A DNA stretch of 64,000 bases, taken from contig JAKSID010000007.1 in the NCBI GenBank assembly GCA_024399035.1, positions 22,482 to 86,481 on the forward strand. The letters run 5' to 3'. Below the pieces are notes generated by a model. The model saw nothing but the letters and a program-made list of their open reading frames with translations, was not told the DNA's origin and searched no databases. Position 1 is the stretch's first letter; each line of letters opens with the position of its first letter. Positions 29,888 to 39,643 of the stretch are shown here, piece after piece. Source of the stretch: Fibrobacter sp. (lineage in GTDB: Bacteria; Fibrobacterota; Fibrobacteria; Fibrobacterales; Fibrobacteraceae). Position numbers and translations under genes: made by a program.

Positions 29888-32800
29888 ATGAGTCATTTTA
29901 ATCACAAATTTTTCCGTCTTGTCCCTGTTTTCGGGCTGTTTTTTATGGTATCCTGTGCCGGTAACGGCCAGCCCCTGACCGAAGCGGGCCCCAAATCCGG
30001 GGACAGTTCGTCTGCAAACGTTGCCGACGACTATTTTGGCGATTACGAATCCTCCCCCGCGGCTGGCGGAAATTCCTCCAAAAACGGAAAATCCGGCAAA
30101 AATGACTCGTACGTAGGCCGAACCGCCAAGGCCGGTTCTGTCGGTTCTGACTACTTTGGCTTTAAGTTGCCCAACGGCGGCGAAGGCTGGACCTTGATCA
30201 GTGGACCGGACGCTGGCGAGAGCGGCGTACCCTACGAATTTTATAATGCACGCACCGGCCGCCGAGCCGTGCTGATGGAAGTGGAACTGCCCAAGGGCGA
30301 ACCCATGCGTTTGATGGACCGCGCCCAGATGGAAATGCAGGCCTTTGAAAGCAGCGGCAAAAAGGCAACCCTTGCGGAAACCTATCCCGAAGAAGCCTTC
30401 GGCTCCACAGGCGCGTTCTTTGATGTGGCCGGCAAGCGCTATGATACGCCCTACGAAGCCGTAGGTCTTGTGACCGGCGCCGGCAATCACGTTTACTCCC
30501 TGACACTTTCTGCAACGGACAATGTACCCGAGGCAGGCAAGCTGAAGGAAGAATGGAAGGAATTCTTTAACGACTTCGAAATGATGGAGGAGACCGAGGA
30601 AAGCGGTCCGGAACTGTCTCCGGAGCGAGTCCAGAAGTTCGAATCCGAGGCCCTGGGCTACACCTGGAGCGTGAAGGACACCCTCTGGCACTACTGGATG
30701 GGCATTAGCCGCCAGAACGAGGACCCGGACCTAGTGCTTTCTAACAAGGCCGAAGACATTTCCCTTTTCGTATATGGAGCCTTGGTTCCTAGCGATGTGG
30801 TGAGCCAGAACGACTTGTTCAAGGTTCTCCTGACCCGCCTGGGTGTAGATTATAACAACCCCACCATGGATATCCGCCGAGTAAGGGTGGGCAACCAGTA
30901 TGCCCAGGAATTCACCCTGACCCATACGGTTAACAAGTTCGATTTCGCCTACAAGGGCCGCTATTTCTACGAAGACGGTCGTGGCGTCCTGGTAGTCACC
31001 TGGACCCAGGGAGCCAACCAGAAAAAATACGCTAAGGTCATGGACCACGCCATCGAAGGCCTGTCCATGGGACCTATGCCTGCTGCAAGCGCCGAGAATA
31101 CCGACGCCAAGAAACAGGCAAAGTTCAACGCCGCCATTATGAGCCAGGTGGGCCTTTTGCGCCTGTTGGAAAACCAGCCCCTGGTGGCCCTGAGCTACTT
31201 TGAACGCGCCAACAAGATGGACCCGGAAGAACCGCTCTATCTTATTAACTGCGGCTTTATCTACCAGATGAAGGAACTTTACGGACCGGGCATCAACCAC
31301 TTTGAAAGCCAGCGCGAACTGGTACGCAAGAACGGCAAGCTCTTGAGCATCCTAGGCGAAATGTACGAGGCCCTGTTCGACTATGGCCATGCCCGTGAAT
31401 GCGCCGAGGCAGCCCTCCGCTACACGCCCAACAATCCGGAATACGTGATTAACCTAAGCGACGCCCTTTGGGGCCTTGGCCAGCGCAACCAGTCTTTGAT
31501 TGTGGTGCAACGCCTTTACGACACCCAGCCCAGCGCACGCCTGGGTATTTACCTGGCAAAGACCTACATGGGCCTTGACCAGTACGCCGAAGCCGTGGAT
31601 GTTCTCTACGGAGTCCGTGGCCGCTTTGGAATGAGCGTTGAACTTGGCACCACCTTGATGGACGCCCTGATGTTCCTGGGCCGATTCGAGGAAGCCCGCG
31701 CCATTAGCGAAGAAACCTTGGCCAGGGACCGTAACGACTACAAGATTTGGACCACCCAGGGCAAGATCCTGTTCTACAGCCGCAACTACCGCGATGCAGA
31801 AAAGGCCCTGACAAAGGCTTTGGCTTTAAAGCCGGATAACGAAGACGCCAAGAGTTTCCTTAGCGCAACCAAGGCTTTCCTTGGCAAGGCTGACAACCGC
31901 ACTTTGCAAAAGCCTATCGACCCTGTAGAAGCTAGAACCACGGACCTTAAGACATTGCTCCGCCCCGAGGCTAAGGCCGAGGCTACCGAAGGCGACTTCC
32001 CCGCCGTTATCCACTACCGCAAGGAATCCCTGAAGGCAGACAAGGACGCCAGCTGGACCCGTACCGAGGAAATGTTCATGGAAATCCTGGACATTCGCGG
32101 TGCCGCCATCTATCGCGAATTTACCTTCGACTTTTTGCCGGGCTTTGACCGCATTTACATCAACGCCCTCGAAGTGTACGACAGCAATATGAAGCTGAAG
32201 CAAAAGGTAAACTTGAACGGCGTCTATATTACTTATGCTACTGAAGTCGGTGGCGGTAACGAGAACCAGACGGCACATTTCCCCTTGCAGGAACTGGAAC
32301 CGGGCGACTTCGTGTACATGCAGTACAGCCGCACCAACATCGAGAACAAGGGCATGATTCCCTTTACCAACTTCGTCAGCTCCAAGGACGTGCCTGTGGG
32401 CGAAGCCTCTTTCCGAATCTTTGCGGACAAGAACCGCTTTGTGACCGAGGAATACGGCCCTCTTGAAAAGCAGGATATCAAGGGCGGCGTGGAATGGAAG
32501 ATTAACAACCCTGTAGTGATCCGCAAGGAATTGTACATGCCTGTGTACCGCGACTTCGGTGCAGGCCTGATGCTTACGGGCAAGCAGGAATGGAAGGACG
32601 TGGGTGCAGATTATCAGAACTTGATCAAGCACCAGTTTAAGCAGGCAGTGTCTGTTCGCGAAAAGGCTTTTGAAGTCCGCGGAAACAAGATTGGCGAAGA
32701 AGCCGTAAAGGCATTGGTCCGCTTTGTGCGTCAGGATATCCGCTACCGCGACATCCGTTTCGGTGGCCACAGCTTGATTCCCCAGACTGCAGAATCGACC

Positions 32801-33751
32801 CTAAAACAGCACCGCGGCGACTGTAAGGACATGGCTTTGCTCCTTAAGGAAATGCTTGCAACCATCGGCGTCAAGAGCTACCTTACCGCAATTCACTTGA
32901 CCGAAGAAGGCTTCGAGCAGTTGCCCACCATCCAGCAGTTCAACCACATGATTCTGTACATTCCCAAGCAGGACAAGATCAGCGAAATGTGGGTAGATGC
33001 AACGGACAAGACGGGCAACGACCGCCCCGTTCCCCTGGATATGGAAGGCAAGGTGGCCCTGGTCATCGACGAAGACAACAGCCATGTGGTAACCACCCCC
33101 ATTCTTGAGGACAATCAGGAACACCAGATTTCTGTGGATCACCGCTTGTTTATTGGCAACGAAGGCGATTGCGAGTTCCGCGACTCCGTTTCCTTGACCG
33201 GTAAGTTCGGCAGCGTCATGCGTAACCGTTTCTTTGGCCGCGACATCAAGGACCAGGAAAAGCTGATGGAAGAATTCCTGATGACAGGCATTCCCGACGT
33301 AAGCATCGGCAACATCAAGATTGAAAACTTGGCTGAATTCAACAAGCCGCTGAACCTGATTGTGACTTACGCCTCCAAGGGTTACTTTGGACAGGGCGGC
33401 TCTGAACTGAAGGGACGTTTCCCCAATGTTTGGGAACGTAGCCTCTTTAAGCTGCCCAAGGTAACAAAGCGCCACCACCCCATTCGTATGCCTCACGAAA
33501 CCCAGTTCAGCTATAGCCTGAGCGTGAAGGCCGCCGGTGGACGCACAGTTAATGTGGCTGGGCCCAAGGCATTGAGCCGCGAGCCGGATTACGTAAGCTT
33601 TGAAAAGGGTTGCGCCGAAGGCATGAACGCACAGAATTGCATCAAGTGGACTACTTTCGCACTGTATGCCGACCCCGGCGAATACGAAAAGATTCGCGAG
33701 GAATGGACTTACCTGCTGAGCGAAACCAGCCCCATGATCATGGTGAAGTAA
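29888..33751 (+). CDS. Giant lipoprotein: TPR repeats, DUF3857 and transglutaminase-like domain
   Basis: 1287 residues from ATG 29888 (an in-frame TTG two codons earlier is unlikely). Lipobox VSC at Cys23, then a low-complexity Gly/Ser/Lys tether. Residues about 400-650 hold TPR units (ALSYFERANKMDPEEPLYLI, DAEKALTKALALKPDNEDAK). The next 250 residues match the DUF3857 pattern of beta-rich N-terminal domains that precede transglutaminase cores. The papain-like transglutaminase core has a plausible triad: Cys979 in HRGDCKDMALLL, His1020 in FNHMILY, and Asp1037 in WVDATDKT. Such proteins occur widely in Bacteroidetes and relatives; their substrate is unknown. It heads a unit with the 52-residue membrane protein 15 bp downstream. 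Confidence 0.82.
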   Translation: MSHFNHKFFRLVPVFGLFFMVSCAGNGQPLTEAGPKSGDSSSANVADDYFGDYESSPAAGGNSSKNGKSGKNDSYVGRTAKAGSVGSDYFGFKLPNGGEGWTLISGPDAGESGVPYEFYNARTGRRAVLMEVELPKGEPMRLMDRAQMEMQAFESSGKKATLAETYPEEAFGSTGAFFDVAGKRYDTPYEAVGLVTGAGNHVYSLTLSATDNVPEAGKLKEEWKEFFNDFEMMEETEESGPELSPERVQKFESEALGYTWSVKDTLWHYWMGISRQNEDPDLVLSNKAEDISLFVYGALVPSDVVSQNDLFKVLLTRLGVDYNNPTMDIRRVRVGNQYAQEFTLTHTVNKFDFAYKGRYFYEDGRGVLVVTWTQGANQKKYAKVMDHAIEGLSMGPMPAASAENTDAKKQAKFNAAIMSQVGLLRLLENQPLVALSYFERANKMDPEEPLYLINCGFIYQMKELYGPGINHFESQRELVRKNGKLLSILGEMYEALFDYGHARECAEAALRYTPNNPEYVINLSDALWGLGQRNQSLIVVQRLYDTQPSARLGIYLAKTYMGLDQYAEAVDVLYGVRGRFGMSVELGTTLMDALMFLGRFEEARAISEETLARDRNDYKIWTTQGKILFYSRNYRDAEKALTKALALKPDNEDAKSFLSATKAFLGKADNRTLQKPIDPVEARTTDLKTLLRPEAKAEATEGDFPAVIHYRKESLKADKDASWTRTEEMFMEILDIRGAAIYREFTFDFLPGFDRIYINALEVYDSNMKLKQKVNLNGVYITYATEVGGGNENQTAHFPLQELEPGDFVYMQYSRTNIENKGMIPFTNFVSSKDVPVGEASFRIFADKNRFVTEEYGPLEKQDIKGGVEWKINNPVVIRKELYMPVYRDFGAGLMLTGKQEWKDVGADYQNLIKHQFKQAVSVREKAFEVRGNKIGEEAVKALVRFVRQDIRYRDIRFGGHSLIPQTAESTLKQHRGDCKDMALLLKEMLATIGVKSYLTAIHLTEEGFEQLPTIQQFNHMILYIPKQDKISEMWVDATDKTGNDRPVPLDMEGKVALVIDEDNSHVVTTPILEDNQEHQISVDHRLFIGNEGDCEFRDSVSLTGKFGSVMRNRFFGRDIKDQEKLMEEFLMTGIPDVSIGNIKIENLAEFNKPLNLIVTYASKGYFGQGGSELKGRFPNVWERSLFKLPKVTKRHHPIRMPHETQFSYSLSVKAAGGRTVNVAGPKALSREPDYVSFEKGCAEGMNAQNCIKWTTFALYADPGEYEKIREEWTYLLSETSPMIMVK

Positions 33752-33766
33752 ACGAAGGGGAAAACA

Positions 33767-33925
33767 ATGTTCTTTGATATTTTGAAAATTGTCTTTTTAG
33801 GCGTTGCAGCTTTTTTGGCTATCGCCATTATCGCATCTATTGTCTACCTGATTGTCCGTGGTCCCAAGATGATTTCCAAGGACACAGAGGATGTGAGCAA
33901 CAAGGCCAAGAGCGAAGACAAATAA
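33767..33925 (+). CDS. Small single-pass membrane protein
   Basis: 52 residues from ATG 33767, with GAAGGGG 7 bp upstream. One hydrophobic helix (ILKIVFLGVAAFLAIAIIAS and on to YLIV) is followed by a charged cytoplasmic-type tail ending NKAKSEDK. It begins 15 bp after the transglutaminase-like lipoprotein and is surely co-transcribed; it may be an accessory subunit or membrane anchor. Family not recognised. Its stop codon TAA is the first triplet of the dispersed element that follows. Confidence 0.75.
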   Translation: MFFDILKIVFLGVAAFLAIAIIASIVYLIVRGPKMISKDTEDVSNKAKSEDK

Positions 33926-34082
33926 AGGAGATCCTCCCCCTACGGGGACCAGCCACACTAAGAAACAAGTTTCTAAGTGTGTTGCAGCCGGGTCAAGCCC
34001 GGGATGACAAAACCGGGTCAAGCCCGGGATGACAAAACCGGGTCAAGCCCGGGATGACAAAACCGGGTCAAGCCCGGAATAA
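33923..34082 (+). repeat. Dispersed stop-codon-abutting element, copy 2, with 24 bp tandem repeats
   Basis: It begins at the stop codon (TAAAGGAGATCCTCCCCC) and carries the same CACACTAAGAAAC / GTTTCTAAGTGTG stem as copy 1. It then has four copies of a 24 bp unit containing CCGGGTCAAGCCCGGGATGAC. It ends 8 bp before the stop of the minus-strand NYN gene. Confidence 0.9.
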
Positions 34083-34089
34083 AAAGAAA

Positions 34090-34806
34090 TTATTTCTTCT
34101 TAATTCTAAAGACGGGCTGTTCCTTGGAATTCTTGGATTCTTCGAAGTATTCCATGGCGTGGATCAGCTTAGGCCAGGTGGCATAACCGAAATTCTTGGG
34201 AGAATGGGTAATCTGCCTAGAAACTAGCTGTGAAACGGTTGCGGCCAGAGCCCAGCCGTTGTCATCCTGGCTTTCTTGGATAGCCTTGCGGATTGCATTC
34301 ATCAGACGGGTATCGCCGCGAAGCATGCCCTTGTCGTAGCGGGTAACGCTATTGGTTGGATCGTCCTGGTCGCCGGTGTCTTTGAATTTGTCTGTAAACA
34401 CAAACAGGTTGCAGGCATAAATAAAGGCGGAAGGAGTCTTTTCTTCACCGAAGCCGATAACCATCTTGCCCTTGGCGCGGAGCTTCATGGCGAGAGGCGT
34501 AAAGTCGGAATCGCTACTGACGATGGCGAACACGTCGATATTTTCGGTATAGAGCATGTCCATGACATCAATGGTCATGGCCAGATCCGTAGCGTTCTTG
34601 CCCTTGGTATAAGGGAACTGCTGCACCGGCTGGATTGCAAAGGGATGGAGCACAGTCTTCCAGAGGCTACCGGCTTCCCAGTTGCCGTAGGCACGGCGGA
34701 TGCTTGTTTCGCCGTACTTGGAAAGTTCTTCCATGATGCCGTCGATGGCTTCGGCGCTGGCGTTATCGCAGTCAATAATCAGGGCAATTTTATCTTCAGA
34801 TTCCAT
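34090..34806 (-). CDS. NYN-domain nuclease-like protein with C-terminal OST-HTH (LOTUS) domain
   Basis: 238 residues from ATG 34806; ATG 34830 is an alternative with GGAAAG upstream. The open frame runs on across hisS, but that part is antisense shadow. The N-terminal NYN (LabA/DUF88) PIN-like fold is seen in IALIIDCDNAS, TKGKNATDLAMTIDVMDML and AIVSSDSDFTPL, supplying the acidic metal-binding residues. The C-terminal 75 residues resemble OST-HTH/LOTUS RNA-binding domains (DDNGWALAATVSQL, NFGYATWPKLIHAMEYFE). Such proteins are thought to act on RNA; the target is unknown. It is divergent from hisS with only 84 bp between starts. Confidence 0.85.
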   Translation of the reverse strand: MESEDKIALIIDCDNASAEAIDGIMEELSKYGETSIRRAYGNWEAGSLWKTVLHPFAIQPVQQFPYTKGKNATDLAMTIDVMDMLYTENIDVFAIVSSDSDFTPLAMKLRAKGKMVIGFGEEKTPSAFIYACNLFVFTDKFKDTGDQDDPTNSVTRYDKGMLRGDTRLMNAIRKAIQESQDDNGWALAATVSQLVSRQITHSPKNFGYATWPKLIHAMEYFEESKNSKEQPVFRIKKK

Positions 34807-34890
34807 GCGCAGAATATAGCATAAAATCATGGTACTTTCCAATGGTTTGCGAAAGTGAATTTTTGCTTTTTTTCTAAATTTGGACCCATT

Positions 34891-36168
34891 ATGAGTATTG
34901 CAATTCCCCAGTTGCCCAAGGGCACACGCGATTTTTATCCTGAAGCACAGCGCATTCAGAACTATATCTTTGACACTTGGCGTAAAACCGCCGAAGAATT
35001 CGCCTACGAAGAATACGAAGGCCCCATGTTTGAACACCTGGAGCTGTACACCGGCAAGTCCGGCGAAGAAATCGTAAGCCAGCTTTACAACTTCGTGGAC
35101 AAGGGCGACCGTGAAATCGCCCTCCGCCCCGAAATGACCCCGACTCTCGCCCGTTTGGTGATTCAGAAGGCTCGCGAACTGAAGAAGCCCTTCAAGTGGT
35201 TCTCCATGCCCCGCCTGTTCCGTTACGAAAAGGCTCAGAAGGGTCGCCTTCGCGAATTCTTCCAGCTGAACATGGACATCATCGGTACCGAAAGCATCTA
35301 TGCCGAAGCCGACCTGATGGCAGCCATCGCTACCATGCTCCGCAAGTTTGGCCTGAAGGATGGGGAATTTGCCATTGGCGTTTCTAGCCGCAAGTTGCTG
35401 GCAACCTACCTGGACGAAATCGGAGCACCGAACCCAGCACAGGTCTACCCCGCTCTTGACCGCCGTTTGAAAATCGGTCCGGAAGCCTTTGCCAAGGCTC
35501 TCGCCGACGCCGGTCTCACTGAAGATCAGGTGGCAAAGCTTGACGCATTCATGAGCTGCAAGTCCATCGAAGAAGTGGCTGCCTCCGTGCATAGCGAAGC
35601 CGCTACCGCCGCTCTGGACGAAATCAAGGATTTGTTCGCCACTCTGGAAGCCGCAGGTTACGGCGAATGCGTAAACCTGGACCTCTCCATCGTTCGCGGC
35701 CTGGCCTACTACACCGGCATCGTGTTCGAAGTGTTCGACAAGGGTAAATCCATGCGCGCTATCGCTGGCGGTGGCCGTTACGACAGCCTTACCGAAAAGC
35801 TTGGCGGCGACCGCATTCCGGGCGTTGGCTTTGGCATGGGCGACGTTGTTCTCGCAGACTTGCTCCGCGAACACAACCTGCTCCCCAGCCCCAAGCAGAG
35901 CGTTGACTTCTACATCGCAAGCTTCACCAACGACATGAAGAAAGTCTTTGAAGCAGCCCAGATCTTCCGCGCAGGCGGCAAGACCGTTTCTCATCCTCTC
36001 GCTTCCATGAAGATGGGCAAGCAGCTGGACCAGGCAAACTACCAGGGCGCAAAGATTGTGGTTTATGTTGATGGCGACAAGGCTCAGGCCGGCGAGTTCG
36101 AATACAAGGACCTCCGCGACGGCACCATGCACGTTGGCAACGTAGAAGCAATCAAGGCTGCACTCTAA
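34891..36168 (+). CDS. hisS: Histidine-tRNA ligase
   Basis: 425 residues from ATG 34891 (MSIAIPQLPKGTRDFYPE); the upstream in-frame ATG gives an unlikely hydrophobic start. Class II synthetase motif 1 around PKGTRDFYPEA, motif 2 in LFRYEKAQKGRLREFFQLNM, the histidine-specific RGLAYYTGIVFEVF block, and motif 3 near GVGFGMGDVVL. A C-terminal anticodon-binding domain follows (VDFYIASFTNDMKKVFEAAQ). Its stop codon is immediately followed by the ATG of the first SGNH gene, so hisS appears to lead the O-acylation operon. Confidence 0.97.
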   Translation: MSIAIPQLPKGTRDFYPEAQRIQNYIFDTWRKTAEEFAYEEYEGPMFEHLELYTGKSGEEIVSQLYNFVDKGDREIALRPEMTPTLARLVIQKARELKKPFKWFSMPRLFRYEKAQKGRLREFFQLNMDIIGTESIYAEADLMAAIATMLRKFGLKDGEFAIGVSSRKLLATYLDEIGAPNPAQVYPALDRRLKIGPEAFAKALADAGLTEDQVAKLDAFMSCKSIEEVAASVHSEAATAALDEIKDLFATLEAAGYGECVNLDLSIVRGLAYYTGIVFEVFDKGKSMRAIAGGGRYDSLTEKLGGDRIPGVGFGMGDVVLADLLREHNLLPSPKQSVDFYIASFTNDMKKVFEAAQIFRAGGKTVSHPLASMKMGKQLDQANYQGAKIVVYVDGDKAQAGEFEYKDLRDGTMHVGNVEAIKAAL

Positions 36169-37884
36169 ATGACTCCTTTAAAAACCTTACTAAGCATCTT
36201 AAGCCTTTTCGTGGTACTCGGCGTTATCGCCGTGATTTACCCCGACGAGGGAATTTCTATTGGCGACAAGACACTCCGTTACCCGAAGCTGACTGACATT
36301 TTCGAGAAGGCCGACTCTACCGCAGATTCTAAGGCGGGGAACGAAATCGACCCCGAAGCTGTTATCCAGCAGATGATGGAAGAAACCCGTCGCAAGGAAT
36401 TCGCAGCATTCTCGGACTCCCTGCAGTTCTACGAGGACTTTTTCGAGAGCGGAAGAACACGTTTCGACTTGCCGGACAACGACCCCACCTGGTTCGATAG
36501 ATTCTTCTTGCACATGCAACTGGCAGCGCTGGACAGCACTGTGGTCCACATTGTGCATTATGGCGACTCCCAGTTGGAAGAAGACCGCATTTCGGCAACG
36601 ATCCGCGAAGACTTGCAGTCTGAATTCGGCGGTGCGGGCCCGGGCATGATGCCGCCTATTATGACGGTTCCGTCCCAGACAACAAGTCACTCCAACTCCG
36701 GCGACCTGAAGCGCTACATTCTGTTTGGACCGAAAGACGAAGAGGCGACTCACGGTCGTTACGGCCCGCTGGCACAGTTTGCCGACCTGAGTGGTTCTGC
36801 TGCTATTACCATTAAGAAGCGTAAGGAACGCAAGGACAAATTCGCCCACGTTGGCGGTTACAGCACCATTAAGGTTTTGGCCGGCAAGCGCGGCAACCTG
36901 AAGCTGAAGCTCATGTACGAGCAGACGACCTACGAACAGGCTCCTGTTCCTGCAGACGCAGATTCCGCAACTATTGCCGCAGCCGCAGCAAAGCCGCCTA
37001 AGAAGATTGTTAAGAACGTCGAAGCCGCAGCACCTGTCGTAGACAAGATGAACAAGCTGAACGTGTACACTTGGAAGCTGCCCGACACTACTTCTACCGC
37101 AAGAATCTACTTGAGCGGTAACGCAGAAATCTACGCAATCTCTGCCGACGGCGCCTACGGCGTTGCAGTGGACAACGTTGCAATGCGCGGTAGCTCCGGC
37201 ACAATCTTCCATCGCATTGACAACGAACTGCTTGCTGAATCCTACAAGGCTATGAACGCCCGCCTTATCATTATGGAATACGGCGGAAACCTTGTGCCTG
37301 GTACGACTTCCGGCAACATCGAATGGACAAAGAAGATTATCACTCGCCAGATCCAGGCAATCCAGAAGGCAAATCCGGATGCAGACATTTTGTTTATCGG
37401 TCCTGCCGACATGGCAAAGCAGGTGGATGGCCAATGGAAGACTTATCCGGCATTGGCCCTTACTATCAAGACCTTGCGTCAGGTAGCTTTGGACAACGGA
37501 CTCGCCTACTGGGACATGCATCGCGTGATGGGTGGTAACGGAGCCATGATGAAGTGGGTAAAGAAGGAACCCGCTTTGGGCTTCACCGACCATATTCACT
37601 TTACCCGTCGTGGCGCAGCCTACATGGGCGATTTGTTCTGCAATGCGTTGCGCATGCATTACGATTTCTTCAAGTTCCGCGAACGTCATAATATTACCGA
37701 CGAAAAGCTCAAGGAAATCAGAAAATTCGCAGCAAGCGCAAAGAATGATTCTACTAAGACAGAAGCAAAGCCTGCTGTTAAGAAGGCGGCAAAGGCTAAA
37801 GCAAACAACGCTGCAAAGGCAAACACCACAAAGTCCGGCACAGCACAAACCGGCAAAGCAAAAGCACCGGAGGGTAAAAAGTGA
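36169..37884 (+). CDS. Membrane-anchored SGNH/GDSL hydrolase-like protein, probable glycan O-acyltransferase partner
   Basis: 571 residues; the ATG directly follows the hisS stop. An N-terminal hydrophobic anchor (LLSILSLFVVLGVIAVIY) leads to a periplasmic SGNH-type domain with block I HYGDSQ (Ser134), a GGN-like block (MEYGGNLVPG), and block V DHIHFTRRG (Asp474, His477). The middle has an Ala/Pro-rich insertion near 265-290 and the C-terminus an Ala/Lys-rich tail. In AlgJ/AlgX and PatB systems such proteins transfer acetyl from a membrane MBOAT protein to polysaccharide. The MBOAT gene two positions downstream supports the same role here; the target glycan is unknown. Confidence 0.75.
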   Translation: MTPLKTLLSILSLFVVLGVIAVIYPDEGISIGDKTLRYPKLTDIFEKADSTADSKAGNEIDPEAVIQQMMEETRRKEFAAFSDSLQFYEDFFESGRTRFDLPDNDPTWFDRFFLHMQLAALDSTVVHIVHYGDSQLEEDRISATIREDLQSEFGGAGPGMMPPIMTVPSQTTSHSNSGDLKRYILFGPKDEEATHGRYGPLAQFADLSGSAAITIKKRKERKDKFAHVGGYSTIKVLAGKRGNLKLKLMYEQTTYEQAPVPADADSATIAAAAAKPPKKIVKNVEAAAPVVDKMNKLNVYTWKLPDTTSTARIYLSGNAEIYAISADGAYGVAVDNVAMRGSSGTIFHRIDNELLAESYKAMNARLIIMEYGGNLVPGTTSGNIEWTKKIITRQIQAIQKANPDADILFIGPADMAKQVDGQWKTYPALALTIKTLRQVALDNGLAYWDMHRVMGGNGAMMKWVKKEPALGFTDHIHFTRRGAAYMGDLFCNALRMHYDFFKFRERHNITDEKLKEIRKFAASAKNDSTKTEAKPAVKKAAKAKANNAAKANTTKSGTAQTGKAKAPEGKK

Positions 37885-39635
37885 TGGGGGGATTTAAGAA
37901 GTTGTTCTTTTTGCTGGTTCTCTGCCTTGCTGCTTTAACAAGCGCCAAGGACTTGAATATCGCACCGGGCAGTTATCCCTTGGATATTTCCAAGTACGAT
38001 TTCATTGACACCACCCAGAACGTACTCCTGTTCCCCAACGGCAACTCTGCCTTCGAGCCTTTCTTCAAGAAGATGGACACCCTGGTTTTTGAGAATCGTG
38101 GACAAGTGCGCATTATGCACATCGGCGGTTCTCACCTGCAGGCAGACGTTATTTCCGGACGCATCCGTGAGCACTTGATCAAGGAGTATCCCGGTGCAAA
38201 CGCAGGCCGCGGATTTATCTTCCCCTACTCTGCTGCAAAGACTAACACGCCCTCTACCTACGGAAGCTACTACAAGGGTATCTGGGACATGAGCAAGAAC
38301 GTGCTCCGCGAAGTGAAGAAGCCCTTAGGCGTCCTCGGCATCGCGGTTAGCACCAGCGACCCCCGCGCAGAAATTTCTATTCTCCTGGACCGTTACAACA
38401 ACGAACCCATGTGGGGCGAAACCAAGTTCCGCTTGTTCGGCTACAGCGATAATGGAGACGTACTCCCCGTGTTGCGTGTGGATTCCACCGACATCTATGG
38501 CGTGCTGGATTCTGCAAGCCAGAGCTACTTGTTCACAAGCCCCCGCCCCATCGATTCTATTCAGATTCAGTTCCGCTGGATCGATAGCCTGCAGCAGGCT
38601 ACCGTAGCAAGTTTCATTGCCGACTCCTTGGTATTGGATTCCATTGCAAGAGCAAATGCAGACAGCACCCAGGCAGATTCTGCAAAGGCTAGCGGAGACT
38701 CTGCGAAGTCCAATGCGGACGCACCGAAGAAAGCAACCATTCCGCAGAACATTGCTTTGCCGGATCCTTCTAACGTAGCCCTGGACTCCATGTTCCAAGG
38801 CGAATGCGACGTGCTGGATACTGCATGCCTCGCCCAGGAAGAAGCTGCCAACAACAAGATGATTGACGGAGCCCTGGCAGCAGCCGCAAACGATTCCGCA
38901 GCAACAGACTCTACGCTTCTGGATAGCGCCGTGGTGGACTCCGCTGCATTGGTCAAGCGCGCACGCCCCCGTTTCACCCTCACCGGCATTCTTTCTGAAA
39001 CCGACAACCCGGGCATCACCTACACAAGCGTAGGCATTAACGGTGCACGCGTTCCCAACTACTACAAGGAAGTCTGCCCCCGCATCGAAAACGAACTGCA
39101 GTTCTACAAGCCGGACCTGATCATTTTTGCCATCGGCATTAACGACGCCAATGTGGAACATTTCGACGCCAAGGGTTTCAGCGCAAATTACGACACCCTG
39201 ATTACCCGTTTCAAGGCTATCAATCCCAACGTGGCATTCATCTTCGAAACCAACAACGACATGTATCGCAAGGTCAAGAAGCGTCGTTACGTACAACACC
39301 CCAACGGTGAATTGGCCCGCCAGGCATTCTTCGCTACAGCCCAAAAGCACAAGGCTGCCGTTTGGGACAAGTTCAGCATTATGGGCGGTCTCGGCTCTAT
39401 GGCCAAATGGGAAAAGGCCGACCTGGCCAAGGGTGACAAGGTCCACTTTAAGCTGGCAGGCTACAACCTGCTGGGCGACATGTTCTACAAGGCTTTCATC
39501 AATGCCTATATGGAACACATCGCAAACTTGCCGGCACAGGAACCCGTAGCACCGCCTCCCCAGCCCGCAAAGGCAGAACCCGCAGCAAAGTCTGCTCAGA
39601 AACAGTCTGCTGCTCAGCCCACTTCTACTAAGTAA
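37884..39635 (+). CDS. Second exported SGNH-type protein of the O-acylation operon
   Basis: 583 residues; ATG 37884 shares its A with the preceding TGA, so translation is probably coupled. A signal peptide (KKLFFLLVLCLAALTSA) precedes a diverged SGNH domain. Block I is HIGGSHLQAD, with Gly in place of the usual Asp before Ser83. Block III is FAIGINDANVEHFD, and block V is DKVHFKLAG (Asp518, His521). A 90-residue Ala/Ser/Asp-rich, low-complexity insertion separates blocks I and III, and the C-terminus is Pro/Ala-rich. The pair of SGNH proteins may act on different glycans or in relay; that is inference. Confidence 0.75.
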   Translation: MGGFKKLFFLLVLCLAALTSAKDLNIAPGSYPLDISKYDFIDTTQNVLLFPNGNSAFEPFFKKMDTLVFENRGQVRIMHIGGSHLQADVISGRIREHLIKEYPGANAGRGFIFPYSAAKTNTPSTYGSYYKGIWDMSKNVLREVKKPLGVLGIAVSTSDPRAEISILLDRYNNEPMWGETKFRLFGYSDNGDVLPVLRVDSTDIYGVLDSASQSYLFTSPRPIDSIQIQFRWIDSLQQATVASFIADSLVLDSIARANADSTQADSAKASGDSAKSNADAPKKATIPQNIALPDPSNVALDSMFQGECDVLDTACLAQEEAANNKMIDGALAAAANDSAATDSTLLDSAVVDSAALVKRARPRFTLTGILSETDNPGITYTSVGINGARVPNYYKEVCPRIENELQFYKPDLIIFAIGINDANVEHFDAKGFSANYDTLITRFKAINPNVAFIFETNNDMYRKVKKRRYVQHPNGELARQAFFATAQKHKAAVWDKFSIMGGLGSMAKWEKADLAKGDKVHFKLAGYNLLGDMFYKAFINAYMEHIANLPAQEPVAPPPQPAKAEPAAKSAQKQSAAQPTSTK

Positions 39636-39643
39636 AGTTTAAC

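Noticed and set aside
33977..34078. Regularly repeated 24 bp units as a possible CRISPR array
   Set aside because: Units are directly adjacent with no spacers, and no cas genes are present.
34807..36132. Minus-strand open frame continuing upstream of the NYN gene across hisS
   Set aside because: It lies antisense to hisS in the codon-biased phase; the NYN domain begins at 34806 and the upstream part has no recognisable domain.
36199..37848. 549-codon minus-strand open frame opposite the first SGNH gene
   Set aside because: Cys/Val/His-rich translation typical of antisense shadows; the plus strand encodes a complete SGNH protein with motifs.
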